Below, in pieces: positions 33,630 through 43,777 of a stretch of 64,000 bases of DNA. The notes below the pieces were generated by a model. The model ran no database searches. It saw only the letters and a program-made list of their open reading frames with translations, and was not told the DNA's origin. A program made the position numbers and the translations under genes. How positions within the stretch are numbered: the stretch's first letter is position 1; each line of letters opens with the position of its first letter. The DNA is from Paenibacillus daejeonensis DSM 15491 (GTDB lineage: Bacteria; Bacillota; Bacilli; Paenibacillales; Paenibacillaceae): the NCBI RefSeq assembly GCF_000378385.1, contig NZ_KB899661.1, positions 493,474 to 557,473 on the forward strand, written 5' to 3'.

Positions 33630-35225
33630 TCAACCTGCCGAAGGCGTCAAGTCCCCGCCGTCCAGCGGGTCGGCATTGTCCAGCATGCCATCGTCAAGCT
33701 GGTTCACAGCCCCGCCAGCTGGGTCAATCTCATTGACCGGCGACTCGCTACCGGTCTGGTTGAAGGTGTCACCAGACGGGTTCAGTTCACCGCCCGTTTG
33801 GTTTGCCTCGCTTCCGCTGCCTTCACCGCCCGTCTGATTCGCCTCGCTGCCGTTGCGCTCGGCGTCCTCTTCCTCTGGCGTGCCCTCCTGTTCCTCGACT
33901 GGGGTCACCGGAATGGATGACTCCACCTGAGTGCCAGTTGGGAGGGCTCCCAGGAGGATGTCCTGCGTGCCATCGGTCAAGCGTACCGCCCAGACCGGCA
34001 TGAGCGAGATCTGCTGCTCTTCCAGTACCTCTGCGCGGAGCGCTGGGTACAGTGCCCGCACTTCGGCTCGGCGCTCATACGCCTGCAAGGCCTGGGACAG
34101 CGATTCACCTGCTGGCAGGTAGCGGATCGTCTTGTCCGCTTCACCGCTCAGAGTCATGAGCGAGCGCTCATATTCACCGACAACGCCACGCTGCAGGGTC
34201 AGCCGAATCTGGCCGAAGCGCAGCGGTGGCTCCGTAATGACCGGCAGCGAATGCCAGTATTGCTGGAACACGACACCGCGTCCACCCTCGGCGCTGCCAG
34301 GATTGACGAAGCGGTGCTTGCCATCCCAGCCGCCGTGCTGATTGGTGAACTGCAGCCCGGCCATCACGTTCTCCGTCAAGTTGTTGACGTTGCCACTAGA
34401 GGCGACGGGGTCGGTATACCGCACCCATTGGCCGTTCTGCTCAACCTGCAGCCCCTGCTTGCCGTCGGTGAAGATCTGCGTGCCGCTGCGGTCACGGATC
34501 GTCCGCGTCACCGCGGGATCGAAGAACAGATTGCGCTGCATCTGCTCGGTTGTATATTTGTCGTAACCCACCACCGCCTGCACGGTCTCCAGCGGCTCGG
34601 TCGGCAGATAGAGCAATCCATCATTAGTCTGGTACGATGGCCAGTAGGCGCCGTAACCGACATACTCCTGGATATCACTGATCGTCAGATCCGCCCGGAC
34701 CGACTCGTACACAACCTGGCGGTCGGAGCTGAAGAAGTACACCCGCACTTCCTCGCGCCCCTGCGGATTGAAGATCCAGATGCGGTCGATCTGATCGGCC
34801 AGGAATTGTGGATCTGCCTCCAGCTTCAGAACTCTCTGCAGCAATTCGACAGGCATCGCGCTGCCGAATCGCAGCTCTACGCCTTGGTCGCGGTTACGCA
34901 CCTCGTTCCAGTCCACTGCGGTCCGCGCATTCCGTTGGAATCCCTTGAATTCGCGGCCCCGCAGCTTCTCCAGAATCCGCTCATAGAAGTTGGTCCCCGG
35001 GTAGAACACGGTATGTCGATTCTCACCCAGATGAAGCACCATGTCCTCAGGATAGATCAGGTTCTCAATCCGCTCCTCCGGACCCATACGCTCCGTCTGC
35101 ACATAGTCCTGTTCGGTGGTCGTGGTGGTCCGCAGGGATGGGACACTGTAAGCCAGGAAATAACTCTGCACCAGACTCAGTACAACCAGCAGCACCAATG
35201 CACCCGTCTTGAACTTCTCGATCAT
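33630..35225 (-). CDS. yycH: WalK regulatory protein YycH with a long acidic Asn/Gly-rich tail
   Basis: 531 residues. One N-terminal membrane helix (TGALVLLVVLSLVQSYFLAY), then an outside domain of the YycH family, about 30-440. The last ~90 residues are low-complexity: GSEANQTGG repeated, then NPSGDTF, NQTGSESP, NQLDDG, which standard YycH lacks. The ATG overlaps the walK stop (ATGA), so the two are translationally coupled. Together with YycI it controls the WalK kinase. Confidence 0.9.
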   Translation of the reverse strand: MIEKFKTGALVLLVVLSLVQSYFLAYSVPSLRTTTTTEQDYVQTERMGPEERIENLIYPEDMVLHLGENRHTVFYPGTNFYERILEKLRGREFKGFQRNARTAVDWNEVRNRDQGVELRFGSAMPVELLQRVLKLEADPQFLADQIDRIWIFNPQGREEVRVYFFSSDRQVVYESVRADLTISDIQEYVGYGAYWPSYQTNDGLLYLPTEPLETVQAVVGYDKYTTEQMQRNLFFDPAVTRTIRDRSGTQIFTDGKQGLQVEQNGQWVRYTDPVASSGNVNNLTENVMAGLQFTNQHGGWDGKHRFVNPGSAEGGRGVVFQQYWHSLPVITEPPLRFGQIRLTLQRGVVGEYERSLMTLSGEADKTIRYLPAGESLSQALQAYERRAEVRALYPALRAEVLEEQQISLMPVWAVRLTDGTQDILLGALPTGTQVESSIPVTPVEEQEGTPEEEDAERNGSEANQTGGEGSGSEANQTGGELNPSGDTFNQTGSESPVNEIDPAGGAVNQLDDGMLDNADPLDGGDLTPSAG

Positions 35226-37060
35226 GCGGACTCTCCCCCTTCCTCGAGGGCAGGCAGCGTGAAGGTCACCGTCGTGCCTTCGTTATACTCCGAGGCCAGG
35301 GCAATAGTCCCCCCATGGGCCTTAATAATTTCCCGGGCAATAGACAAACCTAGACCCGTTCCGCCCATATTCCGCGAGCGGGCTTTGTCGACACGGTAGA
35401 ATCTGTCGAAAATCCGGTTCAAATCACGCTGTGGAATACCAATCCCGGTGTCGATGACGCCGATGGCAATCACACCAGGCTCCGGCTTCATCGCAGCGAT
35501 CTCGATCCGCCCGCCATCCATCGTATACTTGATCGCATTGGAGACGAGGTTGTCGAGTACCTGATCGATCTGGTCCCGGTCGAGCCAGACCGACGAGATC
35601 CCGTGCTCGACACGCACCGACATGCCAATCGACTTCTGCCGCAGCTGGAAGGAGAACCGGTCGGCGACCTCCTCCAGCATTTCCGGCACGCTTGTCGGCT
35701 GCCGCCGCAGCGGCGCCTGGTTGGAGTCGAGACGCGAGAGGTGCAGCAGGTCAGTAACGAGTCGGATCATTCGCTCCGTCTCATTGCGGATGACACCGAC
35801 GAAACGCTCGCCCAGCTCCCGCTCCTGCATCGCGCCGTCATCCAGCGCCTCCGCGTAGCTCTTAATCGTCGTTAGCGGCGTCCGCAGCTCATGCGATACG
35901 TTGGCAACGAATTCGCGCCGCGACTGCTCCAGCTTCTCCTGCTCCGTAACGTCCTGCAGCACCGCAATCGTTCCTGCAGCGCTCTTGTCGCGGCGGTAGA
36001 TCGGCGTGAAGGTGACGCGAATCAGGCTGTCTTCCTTCTCAATCGACGGCTCCATTCGGATAATCGCCGTATGCTCTATGCCCTGAACGAGCTCCTGCAC
36101 ACGCTCCTCTGTCAGACCGAGCAGCTGGCCGAGATACTCGCCGTCATGCTTCTTCACACCCAGCATCTCCCGAGCACGCCGGTTGGTGACGATGACCTGA
36201 CCGCGGTCGTCCGCAGCGACAACGCCATCGCTCATGTTGGCGAGGATCGACGCCAGCTTCTCTTTCTCCTCCTCATTGGCGGAGAGCGCCTCGCGCAGCC
36301 GGTCGGTCATATTGTTGAACGCCTGACTGAGCTGACCGATCTCATCGTCCCCGTACACCGGCACCCGCTGGTCAAAATCCCCCTCCGCCACCGCCGACGC
36401 ATGCCGCGTCAGGCCTTTGATGGGGCTGGTAATCGTATGCGCCAGCAGCACGCACAGGACGCCCGTCATGCCGAGCGCAATCAGCATCCCGGAGACGAAG
36501 ATCCGGTTCACCCGGTTAATCGTGTCATTCACTTCATTCATAGAGGCTACAATGTAGACGGCGCCGACAATCTTGGCCTGGCTCGTTCCAGGCCGCGAGA
36601 TGACCGGTTTGGCGATCACCTTTTTGCGGACATTGTCGGCGTCGATAATATCTTCTTCGTTGTTGCTGATGCCCTGCAGCGCGCGGCTGACCGCGAGCGT
36701 CGTGTTCTTGCTGCCCACATAGGACTGATGCGCCACCACCGTGGTGGTGAGCACCTTGCCGCTGGCGTCGAGCACCTGAATCTCGGCTTCATTAATGCTG
36801 AACAGCGTACTAACCAGCCCCCGCAGATCCTCAATCATCTGCTCCTCCGTCAGCTGCGACGGCGCGAGCTTCTGCTCCACCAGACGGGTCAGCATGTCGG
36901 CCTGCTCATTGAGATTGTTCGTGAAGGAATCGGTCAGCGAGGTCTTCATCGTACTGATAAAATAAACCCCGATCAGCTGCATCGCGATCAGGATTAACAG
37001 CACATAGATGATGATCAGCTTGACCTGGATCGTGCGGAAGATCCGAATGCTGTTCATCAT
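35222..37060 (-). CDS. walK: Cell-wall sensor histidine kinase WalK
   Basis: 612 residues, the expected size. TM1 about 13-33 ([20 protein letters not shown]), an outside Cache-like domain, TM2 near 190, HAMP ([20 protein letters not shown]), a PAS domain ([19 protein letters not shown]), HisKA with [20 protein letters not shown], and an ATPase domain ([41 protein letters not shown]). It phosphorylates WalR and controls autolysins and wall turnover; essential in many Bacillales. Its ATG overlaps the walR stop and its stop overlaps yycH. Confidence 0.96.
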   Translation of the reverse strand: MMNSIRIFRTIQVKLIIIYVLLILIAMQLIGVYFISTMKTSLTDSFTNNLNEQADMLTRLVEQKLAPSQLTEEQMIEDLRGLVSTLFSINEAEIQVLDASGKVLTTTVVAHQSYVGSKNTTLAVSRALQGISNNEEDIIDADNVRKKVIAKPVISRPGTSQAKIVGAVYIVASMNEVNDTINRVNRIFVSGMLIALGMTGVLCVLLAHTITSPIKGLTRHASAVAEGDFDQRVPVYGDDEIGQLSQAFNNMTDRLREALSANEEEKEKLASILANMSDGVVAADDRGQVIVTNRRAREMLGVKKHDGEYLGQLLGLTEERVQELVQGIEHTAIIRMEPSIEKEDSLIRVTFTPIYRRDKSAAGTIAVLQDVTEQEKLEQSRREFVANVSHELRTPLTTIKSYAEALDDGAMQERELGERFVGVIRNETERMIRLVTDLLHLSRLDSNQAPLRRQPTSVPEMLEEVADRFSFQLRQKSIGMSVRVEHGISSVWLDRDQIDQVLDNLVSNAIKYTMDGGRIEIAAMKPEPGVIAIGVIDTGIGIPQRDLNRIFDRFYRVDKARSRNMGGTGLGLSIAREIIKAHGGTIALASEYNEGTTVTFTLPALEEGGESA

Positions 37061-37785
37061 CCGTAGCCAAAACCGCCGGCTTTGGGATTACGCATCAGGT
37101 AGCCGAGGCCCCGGCGGGTAAGAATGTACTCCGGCTTGCTGGGATCATCCTCAATCTTCTCCCGCAGCCGCCGAATCGTCACGTCCACCGTCCGCACGTC
37201 ACCGAAGTACTCGAAGCCCCATACCGCCTGCAGCAGGTGCTCACGAGTCATGACCTTGCCACTGTTGCGTGCCATGTAGTAGACGAGCTCATACTCGCGG
37301 TGGGTCAGGTCGAGCGGCTCCTGGTCCTTGTAGACGACGTACATATCGGTGTCGATGAACAGGTTGAAAATCTTCAGCCCCTGCTTCTCGCTCTCCGCTG
37401 GCTCCTGTGACGATGCGCTCTTTTGCTGCCGGCGCAGCTGTGCCTTCACTCGCGCTAATAGCTCCCGCGTGCTGAAGGGCTTGGTCACATAATCGTCCGC
37501 ACCAAGCTCCAGCCCCAGCACCTTGTCCAGCTCTGTATCCTTGGCCGTCAGCATGATGATCGGCGTCTGCAGCTTGAGCCGCACCTCGCGGCAGACGTCC
37601 ATACCGTCCTTGACCGGCAGCATGAGATCGAGCAGGATGAGGTCCGGCTGCTCCGCCAGCGCCAGCTCTACCGCTGTTCCGCCGTCGAAGGCACAGATGA
37701 CCTCATACCCTTCCTTCTCGAGATTGAACTTGATAATATCGGCAATCGGTTGCTCATCGTCAACAACCAGGATTTTCCTCTGCAC
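37057..37785 (-). CDS. walR: Response regulator WalR
   Basis: 242 residues from a GTG. Receiver domain with [10 protein letters not shown], phospho-aspartate in [13 protein letters not shown] near residue 53, and [10 protein letters not shown]-terminal OmpR winged helix ([20 protein letters not shown] ... [15 protein letters not shown] ... [10 protein letters not shown]). First gene of walR-walK-yycH-yycI-walJ. An unusual short acidic/Glu-Ser linker ([14 protein letters not shown]) joins the domains. Controls wall hydrolases such as the M23 peptidase type upstream (established for the family, not shown here). Confidence 0.96.
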   Translation of the reverse strand: MQRKILVVDDEQPIADIIKFNLEKEGYEVICAFDGGTAVELALAEQPDLILLDLMLPVKDGMDVCREVRLKLQTPIIMLTAKDTELDKVLGLELGADDYVTKPFSTRELLARVKAQLRRQQKSASSQEPAESEKQGLKIFNLFIDTDMYVVYKDQEPLDLTHREYELVYYMARNSGKVMTREHLLQAVWGFEYFGDVRTVDVTIRRLREKIEDDPSKPEYILTRRGLGYLMRNPKAGGFGYG

Positions 37786-37936
37786 AAGTTACACCGCCCG
37801 TCGCTTGTCCGTATTTGTGTATCGAAGGACCGCAGCTTGCGGTCGTTAGTCGTTCTGTGTGTTCGCTCTCTATTTTACCATATCTGGGTGCCCCCGTTAC
37901 AGCCAATGTTCGGGAAGTCCTTCCCCTTTACAAGAA

Positions 37937-37965
37937 GATCGCCGCAGCGGTCCACTACGGCGATC
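37937..37965 (-). terminator. Hairpin after the M23 peptidase gene
   Basis: GATCGCCG and CGGCGATC with a 13-base loop, 18 bases after the M23 stop on the minus strand, followed there by CTTCTTG, a poor T run. Probable weak terminator between the peptidase gene and walR. Confidence 0.5.
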
Positions 37966-37982
37966 GGTATTTCGGTATGAGT

Positions 37983-39530
37983 TCAATTGAGGTATTTGCT
38001 TGGGTTTTGTGGCGTATCGTTTTTACGAATTTCGAAATGCAAATGCGTACCTGTCGAGCGGCCGGTGTTGCCCATATCGCCCAGCCTGTCGCCCTTCTCC
38101 ACAATATCGCCTTGCTGGACCGAATAAGCGTCCAGGTGAGCGTATAGCGTCTTGTAGCCATTCTTGTGATCCACGATAATCGTTTTGCCGTAGCCATTGC
38201 GTGTGCCGACGAACTCGACAACCCCGTGGTCGGCGCTCAGAATACTCTTGTTGCCAACCAGGTCGATGCCATTGTGCATCCGTCCCCAGCGCGGGCCGTA
38301 GCTGCTCGTCATCCGTGCGTTATTCACCGGCCAGGCAAACGTGCCCGAGCCTTCGCCCGTAATGACCTTGGTGCCCTTGAGCACCACTTCGCTGAGCGGC
38401 GCCACCAGCACCTGCTCCTCGACGAGCTCTTCGTGCATCAGATAGCCGTTCTGCTTAATCAGCTTGAACGTGACCTGCTTCTGGCCCGGCTGGCCCGGAC
38501 GCACTACCTTGGAGGTGCCAGCCATCAGCTCGGGATGCTCTCTGACCTCAATGGGTGCTTCCATCTCAATCGTTTCCTTGACCTGCTCTACCGTCTGTAC
38601 CGTAATCGCCGGTCGCTCGACCGTCAGGTCAATGACTTCACCGACATCGATTGTGTCGCCCTCGATCCACGGGTTGTTCTGATAGATCACCTGGGAGGAG
38701 ATGCCGAATTTGCTAGCGATACAGCCAATGCAATCTCCTTGCTGCACTGTATAACTGATCGGCTTCTCTACGCCCTCGGCGAGCCTGCGATACAGCTCGT
38801 CCTCGGAGGTTACACGCTCTGGCTCGACCTGGGTACGACCCGTGCCGACCTCTTCGAGAATCTCGACCGAGGTGACTTCCCGCTCATCCGCCGAGGCGTC
38901 CACCGCACTCTGGTTATGCGAGAGCGCCATCACCTGCGGTCCCTTGGGCTCGATGGATTCAATCGCATAGCGGTCCTGCACCTGCTGCAGTACCTTGTGT
39001 GCTGTACGCTCATCCTTTGCAATGCCGATCAGCTTGCCGTTCACGTTCACCTCATAGCCAATGGCATGGGTACTGAGTCTGCTTCCCAATACCAGCAGCG
39101 CGGAATCCGTGTCCGGGTCCGCCTTGTAGGCTTTATCCCGGATATACGATATCTCACCGGAGTCGAGCTCCATATGTATCTCGGGGTTGGCTTCGCGCGC
39201 CTCTTGCAGGCGCTGCTCCAGCAGCTCATCCACCCGCGCCGGGTCGGCAATCTCGCCGATCAGCTCACCATTCTGATAGAGATGGTAGTAGGTGACGGTA
39301 TTCGTTTGTATATAGCGGTCAATCCCGTACCCTGCCATGACGAGCAGCAGCAGTGCTGCCGTTGTCAGCCAGAAGGGCTTGCGGGTCAACCAGCGAAAAG
39401 GCTTGCCTGGTGTCGTCAATGGACGACCTGTGTCTTGGGCTCTGAGCTTGCCATCTTGCTTGTTGGTAGATTTCGCCTGATTCGCAGGACCTACCTTATT
39501 ATTCCTTGATGGTGGTGTTCCTAAGGTCAT
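37983..39530 (-). CDS. Membrane-anchored M23 peptidase with LysM and G5 domains
   Basis: 515 residues from the ATG at 39530, which has AAAGGAGCAGATC upstream. A membrane helix at about 60-80 (FWLTTAALLLLVMAGYGIDRY), a region with a SPOR/OapA-like look, a LysM (about 270-315, SYTVQQGDCIGCIASKFGI), a G5 domain (about 320-390), and a C-terminal M23 lysostaphin-type endopeptidase with HNGIDL and LHFEI zinc motifs (HxxxD and HxH: GTHLHFE). It cuts peptide cross-links in peptidoglycan. Directly upstream of walR, as in other Paenibacillus, so probably part of the wall-turnover set. Confidence 0.9.
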   Translation of the reverse strand: MTLGTPPSRNNKVGPANQAKSTNKQDGKLRAQDTGRPLTTPGKPFRWLTRKPFWLTTAALLLLVMAGYGIDRYIQTNTVTYYHLYQNGELIGEIADPARVDELLEQRLQEAREANPEIHMELDSGEISYIRDKAYKADPDTDSALLVLGSRLSTHAIGYEVNVNGKLIGIAKDERTAHKVLQQVQDRYAIESIEPKGPQVMALSHNQSAVDASADEREVTSVEILEEVGTGRTQVEPERVTSEDELYRRLAEGVEKPISYTVQQGDCIGCIASKFGISSQVIYQNNPWIEGDTIDVGEVIDLTVERPAITVQTVEQVKETIEMEAPIEVREHPELMAGTSKVVRPGQPGQKQVTFKLIKQNGYLMHEELVEEQVLVAPLSEVVLKGTKVITGEGSGTFAWPVNNARMTSSYGPRWGRMHNGIDLVGNKSILSADHGVVEFVGTRNGYGKTIIVDHKNGYKTLYAHLDAYSVQQGDIVEKGDRLGDMGNTGRSTGTHLHFEIRKNDTPQNPSKYLN

Positions 39531-39667
39531 GATCTGCTCCTTTTTGCTCATCCAGCTAGATAGACTTGTCTCATCGAGCCGGCTCCGTGAGTCAGGACGG
39601 CTCTCCACGATTTCTACTCTAGCATAGGCAAGAATGGCAGATCAACAGCACTTCCGGGCTTGGGAGA

Positions 39668-40555
39668 TTAATATTTACTTAGAATATTCATTAATTGAGC
39701 GTATTCCTCATCATTCAAATATTGGGCCACGATCTGCTGGACGCTGACCAGCTCCTCCTCCGTCAGACCGTTCTCCATATAGGTCGAAATACTCTGCCAC
39801 GCCTCTTGCGGCAGCTTGTTCATGAGCAGGCCGAACATCAGCTGCTTATCCTCGTCGCTCATCTGCTCCTTGGCTTCGGCAATCTCGCCTGATGACATCA
39901 CAGGCGAATCGCCTCCCGCACCACCCTCGGCACGCGTCCCCGTGCCGCTGCCGGTCTCCGTGGAGAGCGGCGGGCCTTGCTCCTCTTCGCTTCCCATGCC
40001 CGCTTCGCCACCTGGGCCGGTTGCGCTGCCGGGACCTCCACTGCTGCCGGATCCCGGCTCCCCGCTCGCACCGTTTGTTCCGGGGCCGGACCCACCACCA
40101 AGACCTCCGGCGCCCGTGCCGTCGGTGCCTGCTTCTGATCCACCGCTGAGACCTCCGGGGCCATCGCCACTGCCGCCCTCACCTTCACCATCGCCGAGCG
40201 CCGCGTCCACATCGTCATCCTCGCCATCTCCCCGGAGGCCGCCTGTGCTGGTAGTGCCACTGCCGGATCCCGTGCCGCCAAGGGCTGCTTCCTCCTCGCG
40301 CCCCGTTTTCTGCTGCTCTGTCTGCTCCGCTGTCTCCGTCTTGCCCGATTTCCGCGGCTCCGCACCCCACAGCTGTCCCCACAAGCCCGACATTGCCAGC
40401 GGTTGTACCTCCAGGGGCAGCTCGTACTGCTTCAATATCCCGTCCACATAACTAGTGACAATGACACCCGTGGTCCAGATGGACAACACGCTGATGAGCA
40501 CCGCCGCTGCCATCGTCTTACCCAGCCACTCCGCTACTTTCGCTACCTTCCACAT
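39668..40555 (-). CDS. Membrane protein with Gly/Ser-rich linker and conserved helical C-terminus
   Basis: 295 residues, GGGAGG upstream of the ATG. One membrane helix near the N-terminus (TMAAAVLISVLSIWTTGVIV), about 130 residues of Gly/Ser/Thr/Glu low-complexity sequence (GGLSGGSEAGTDGTGAGG and similar), and a compact helical C-terminus (SDEDKQLMFGLLMNKLPQEA ... MENGLTEEELVSVQQIVAQYLNDEEYAQLM). The last part looks conserved among Paenibacillus neighbours of the wal operon, but I know no function. It lies just upstream of the M23 gene in the same direction. Confidence 0.7.
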   Translation of the reverse strand: MWKVAKVAEWLGKTMAAAVLISVLSIWTTGVIVTSYVDGILKQYELPLEVQPLAMSGLWGQLWGAEPRKSGKTETAEQTEQQKTGREEEAALGGTGSGSGTTSTGGLRGDGEDDDVDAALGDGEGEGGSGDGPGGLSGGSEAGTDGTGAGGLGGGSGPGTNGASGEPGSGSSGGPGSATGPGGEAGMGSEEEQGPPLSTETGSGTGTRAEGGAGGDSPVMSSGEIAEAKEQMSDEDKQLMFGLLMNKLPQEAWQSISTYMENGLTEEELVSVQQIVAQYLNDEEYAQLMNILSKY

Positions 40556-40848
40556 GTCTGTGTACCTCCCATACGTTCACTATATTTACCAGTATGGGCA
40601 AGCGGCAGAGTGGGCATTCACCTCTCGGCAACTCTTCTTGAAGACGTATCCACTCCATCCAGCTTAACTCGTTGCAATGTCAGCCTCGTCCCCCCACCCG
40701 CTTTCGACGTGTAAAGGTGGATCTGATTGGTCGGGTTGACTGGTAGGTAGGTGGATAGATAGTGGATATGCTGGGTTATAGAGGAACAAAAGTGTCTTAT
40801 TTCATTCATCCCAATAACCAATTAACGCAAATTTCGTTCCACGTGTAA
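40556..40848. other. Intergenic stretch without recognised content
   Basis: Between the Gly/Ser-rich protein and the alpha-glucosidase terminator. Short frames here have no ribosome-binding sites. It marks the left edge of the starch-utilisation block. Confidence 0.4.
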
Positions 40849-40891
40849 CAAAAAAGCAGAGAAGAGGATCGTTCCCCTTCCCTGCTCTGCT
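40849..40891 (-). terminator. Terminator of the alpha-glucosidase gene
   Basis: On the minus strand AGCAGAG pairs with CTCTGCT with further inner pairing (GAAGGGGA / TCCTCTTC), followed by TTTTTTG. It lies about 25 bases after the stop at 40916. Confidence 0.8.
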
Positions 40892-40915
40892 ATCACTCGT
40901 ATATCTCCATGCCAG

Positions 40916-43390
40916 CTACGATACTGTCCCCGCCGAAGTAACCACCACTTCAAACGCATCATGCGTATTCGGCAATTGCAGCTTCAATTCCTGTGCGTCT
41001 GCATCGTAAGACCAGCTTCCGCCCAGGGCTTCCAGCTCTTCGGTCCCATCTGAGGTTGTCAGCGTCACTCGCTCAGGAGCATAAGCCAGCCATTTGATGC
41101 GAAGCTGTAACTGCTCCCGCAGCAGAGGCAGCTTCCTCACCCGGTAGGTGCCTGCCAAGACAATATCCCCCTGGTTGAAGCTCATCTTCGTGTCGAGCAA
41201 ATTGTAAGAACCCTCTTCATACGCATAGGTGCGAGCATCATCCTCATACCATTGTCCCGTCGAGGTGGTGCCTGCCGAGCCCGCATAGACAACTAGTTCA
41301 ATCGCTGACTGCGCACTCATCTCAGGCTTCCATGCCTCATCATCGGCCAGCTCGGCGATCAGCGCGCCAGCCTTGAGATACATCGGCATCCGCTCGATTG
41401 GCGCATACGCCAGGATATGCTGACCCCCGCTATACCGCTCTCCCGTCCAGTAGTCGATCCACTCCCCTGCGGGCAGGTAGACCGAACGCGACTCGGTGTG
41501 TGGACGTAGAATCGGCGCAAACAGGAGGTCGCTGCCGACCAGGAATTGGTCGCACATCTCATACACCTTGCGATCGTCTGGATACTCCAGCACGAGTGGC
41601 CGCATGACGGGCATCCCGGTCGTGTGCGCTTGGTGGAATTGCGTGTAGAGATATGGCATGAACCGATAACGCAGCCGGATGTAGGTTCTACAGATGTCTT
41701 CGATCTGCTCGCCGAACGCCCATGGCTCTTGGCGGATCGATTCGAGTACGCTATGGTTGCGGCAATACGGGAAGAAAGCTCCGGCCTGCGTCCAGCGCGC
41801 CAGCAATTCCGGCGACGTATGATGCGCAAAGCCCCCGATATCCGGACCCGCGAACGGTTGGCCAGACAAGCCGAGATTCAGCACCATTGGAATCGACATC
41901 GCGAGATGCTCCCAGAAGCTGCGATTGTCACCTGTCCAAGTCGCGGCATATTTCTGAATGCCTGCATAGCCTGCCCGGGTCAGTACAAACGGCCGCTCGC
42001 CACCCAGTTGTTTTCTCAAGCCTTGCTGCGTGGCCATCGACATCAGCATGCCATACAGATTATGCAGCTCACGATGCGACTTTGGCGTCCCGTCATTGCC
42101 GTGGACCACATCCAGATCCATCGTTTTCGTCGTATTGAATACCGCCGGCTCGTTCATATCATTCCAGATGCCTTGGATGCCGGATTCGGTATAGTAGCGG
42201 TGCTGCTCGCCCCACCAGTCGCGAACCTTCTCCTCCGTATAGTCAGGGAACGCGCTGGCTCCCGGCCATACGTCGCCGATGAACAGGTCACCCTCCAGCT
42301 TTTTGCAAAAATAATCATGCTGCACCCCATCCTGATAAGGCCCATACTCCGGGTCCTTCTTCACTCCAGGGTCGACGATTGGAACGATCCGAATGCCCAT
42401 CTCCTGCAGCTGTTCAATCATTCTACGAGGGTTCGGGAAGCGAACCGGATCAAACGTAAACACGCGATACTCGTCCATGTAATGAATGTCGAGGTAGATG
42501 ACGTCGCACGGAATCCGCTTCTCTTTGAACGTCCGAGCAATCGACATCACTTCTTCTTCGTTCATATAGCTGTATCTGGATTGATGATAGCCGATGGCCC
42601 AAGCGGGCGGGATGTCCATGGTGCCGGTGAGCCCACTGTACTTCCTCAAGACATCAGGCAGACCAGGTCCTGGGATAAAATAATAATCGATCGTCCCCGC
42701 GTTCACCTGGAACGTATACGCATCCGGCTGCGTGCGCATGTCGAAGGACGTGCGGCCGGGATTATCCAGGAACAGGCCATAAGACGTCTTCCCAGGCTGA
42801 AAATGGACGAGAAACGGAATCGATACATACAATGCTTCGATTTCCGGTACATGGGGATCGAACACGTCGGAATTCCACATGTCGTACTTTTCGCCTTTTT
42901 TGTCCAGAAAGCCCGTCTTCTCGCCCAGGCCGTAGATGTGCGACTCCGCCTCCATGCGGTTGCGGCACACATATTCCCCACGGTTGCTGCTGTAAATCTC
43001 CTCCTGCGAGGCGATAAGTTCACCCTGCTGCGTGTAGAAATCGATCTGCGCGGTTGTCTTATTGAGCTCCACCGTCAGCTCGGGCAGGAACAGGCGATAC
43101 ACATCGTTCGTTTCCTTCAGCTCACTGTAGACAGGGACAAACGCTTCCTGCTGCACGGCAATCGTGCTGTTCAGATCCTCCCGGTCGAAGGCTTTGCCCG
43201 GATCTAGCAGCAGCTTGATGCGGACGATGGCATCACTCACGGGCTGGAGCAGAATCTGGGCAAACTCCGCTTGAATCACATAGATTCCTTTCTGCGGCTC
43301 TACCGCAGCTCCCAGACGCCCCGGCGTCCACCTCCTGTTCGGTACTGTAGCTTCCATCATATCCGGATGGATTGTCTCACTCGTTTGCAT
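40916..43390 (-). CDS. GH31 family alpha-glucosidase
   Basis: 824 residues, no signal peptide, so cytoplasmic. GH31 N-terminal domain with YGLGEKTGFLDKKGEKY, then the (beta/alpha)8 barrel: nucleophile in GIWNDMNEPAVF (about residue 416), acid/base in the TWTGDNRSFWEHL stretch, and GLSGQPFAGPDIGGFA. A C-terminal DUF5110-like sandwich follows. Such enzymes release glucose from maltose, isomaltose and short dextrins taken up by transporters. GGAGAGAATTGTGA precedes the ATG. It is the last gene in the starch block, after the importer genes. Confidence 0.93.
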   Translation of the reverse strand: MQTSETIHPDMMEATVPNRRWTPGRLGAAVEPQKGIYVIQAEFAQILLQPVSDAIVRIKLLLDPGKAFDREDLNSTIAVQQEAFVPVYSELKETNDVYRLFLPELTVELNKTTAQIDFYTQQGELIASQEEIYSSNRGEYVCRNRMEAESHIYGLGEKTGFLDKKGEKYDMWNSDVFDPHVPEIEALYVSIPFLVHFQPGKTSYGLFLDNPGRTSFDMRTQPDAYTFQVNAGTIDYYFIPGPGLPDVLRKYSGLTGTMDIPPAWAIGYHQSRYSYMNEEEVMSIARTFKEKRIPCDVIYLDIHYMDEYRVFTFDPVRFPNPRRMIEQLQEMGIRIVPIVDPGVKKDPEYGPYQDGVQHDYFCKKLEGDLFIGDVWPGASAFPDYTEEKVRDWWGEQHRYYTESGIQGIWNDMNEPAVFNTTKTMDLDVVHGNDGTPKSHRELHNLYGMLMSMATQQGLRKQLGGERPFVLTRAGYAGIQKYAATWTGDNRSFWEHLAMSIPMVLNLGLSGQPFAGPDIGGFAHHTSPELLARWTQAGAFFPYCRNHSVLESIRQEPWAFGEQIEDICRTYIRLRYRFMPYLYTQFHQAHTTGMPVMRPLVLEYPDDRKVYEMCDQFLVGSDLLFAPILRPHTESRSVYLPAGEWIDYWTGERYSGGQHILAYAPIERMPMYLKAGALIAELADDEAWKPEMSAQSAIELVVYAGSAGTTSTGQWYEDDARTYAYEEGSYNLLDTKMSFNQGDIVLAGTYRVRKLPLLREQLQLRIKWLAYAPERVTLTTSDGTEELEALGGSWSYDADAQELKLQLPNTHDAFEVVVTSAGTVS

Positions 43391-43415
43391 TCACAATTCT
43401 CTCCGATCTAGAATT

Positions 43416-43580
43416 CACTTTTGATCACGAAGTCATTTCATTGAAGTGGTTTCGACTTCGAATCTTGAATGCATTCGGAATTTCCGGTGCTCACGTAGGT
43501 TCACCTACGCTCCGCTCCTCACTTCCTCCTGCATCCAACCTTCTCGGTGCTGAAAACCGAACTTTTGAACTCGCACGACT
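43416..43580. repeat. Family C intergenic repeat, long form
   Basis: Shares CTTTTGATCACGAAGT, GGTTTCGACTT and TTTTGAACTCGCA with the shorter element at 57788. Between these lies extra text with a small hairpin (CGTAGGTTCACCTACG). It sits upstream of the alpha-glucosidase and next to family B copy 3. Confidence 0.55.
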
Positions 43581-43630
43581 ATGTAATTCTTTATTTTTAT
43601 TTTTTTTGAATAACGATGCGGCACAAGCAG

Positions 43631-43749
43631 AGAGGAGAGGGAAGCTGGAGAAGCGAAGCGCTCGCCTTTGTCCCCGGATTTCAACCGCTAGAGCGGTTAG
43701 AAATTCAAGAAATCCGGGGACAACAGCGATCGGAAGCTCCCTCTCCTCT
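43631..43749 (+). repeat. Family B structured repeat, copy 3
   Basis: Outer arms AGAGGAGAGGGAAGCT (43631-43646) and AGCTCCCTCTCCTCT (43735-43749) pair over 15 bases with one bulged A. Core GGAGAAGCGAAGCGCTCGCC, inner stem TGTCCCCGGATTTC with GAAATCCGGGGACA, an inner CCGCTAGAGCGG hairpin, and ACAGCGATCGG. It lies between the permease stop and the alpha-glucosidase start. Confidence 0.8.
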
Positions 43750-43777
43750 AAGCGCCCATCACGCACGTTATACTCTG

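Noticed and set aside
34251..36997. Long open frames antisense to walK and yycH (up to 382 codons)
   Set aside because: They lie on the opposite strand of well-identified genes, follow their codon bias as mirror frames, have no ribosome-binding sites and resemble no protein family.
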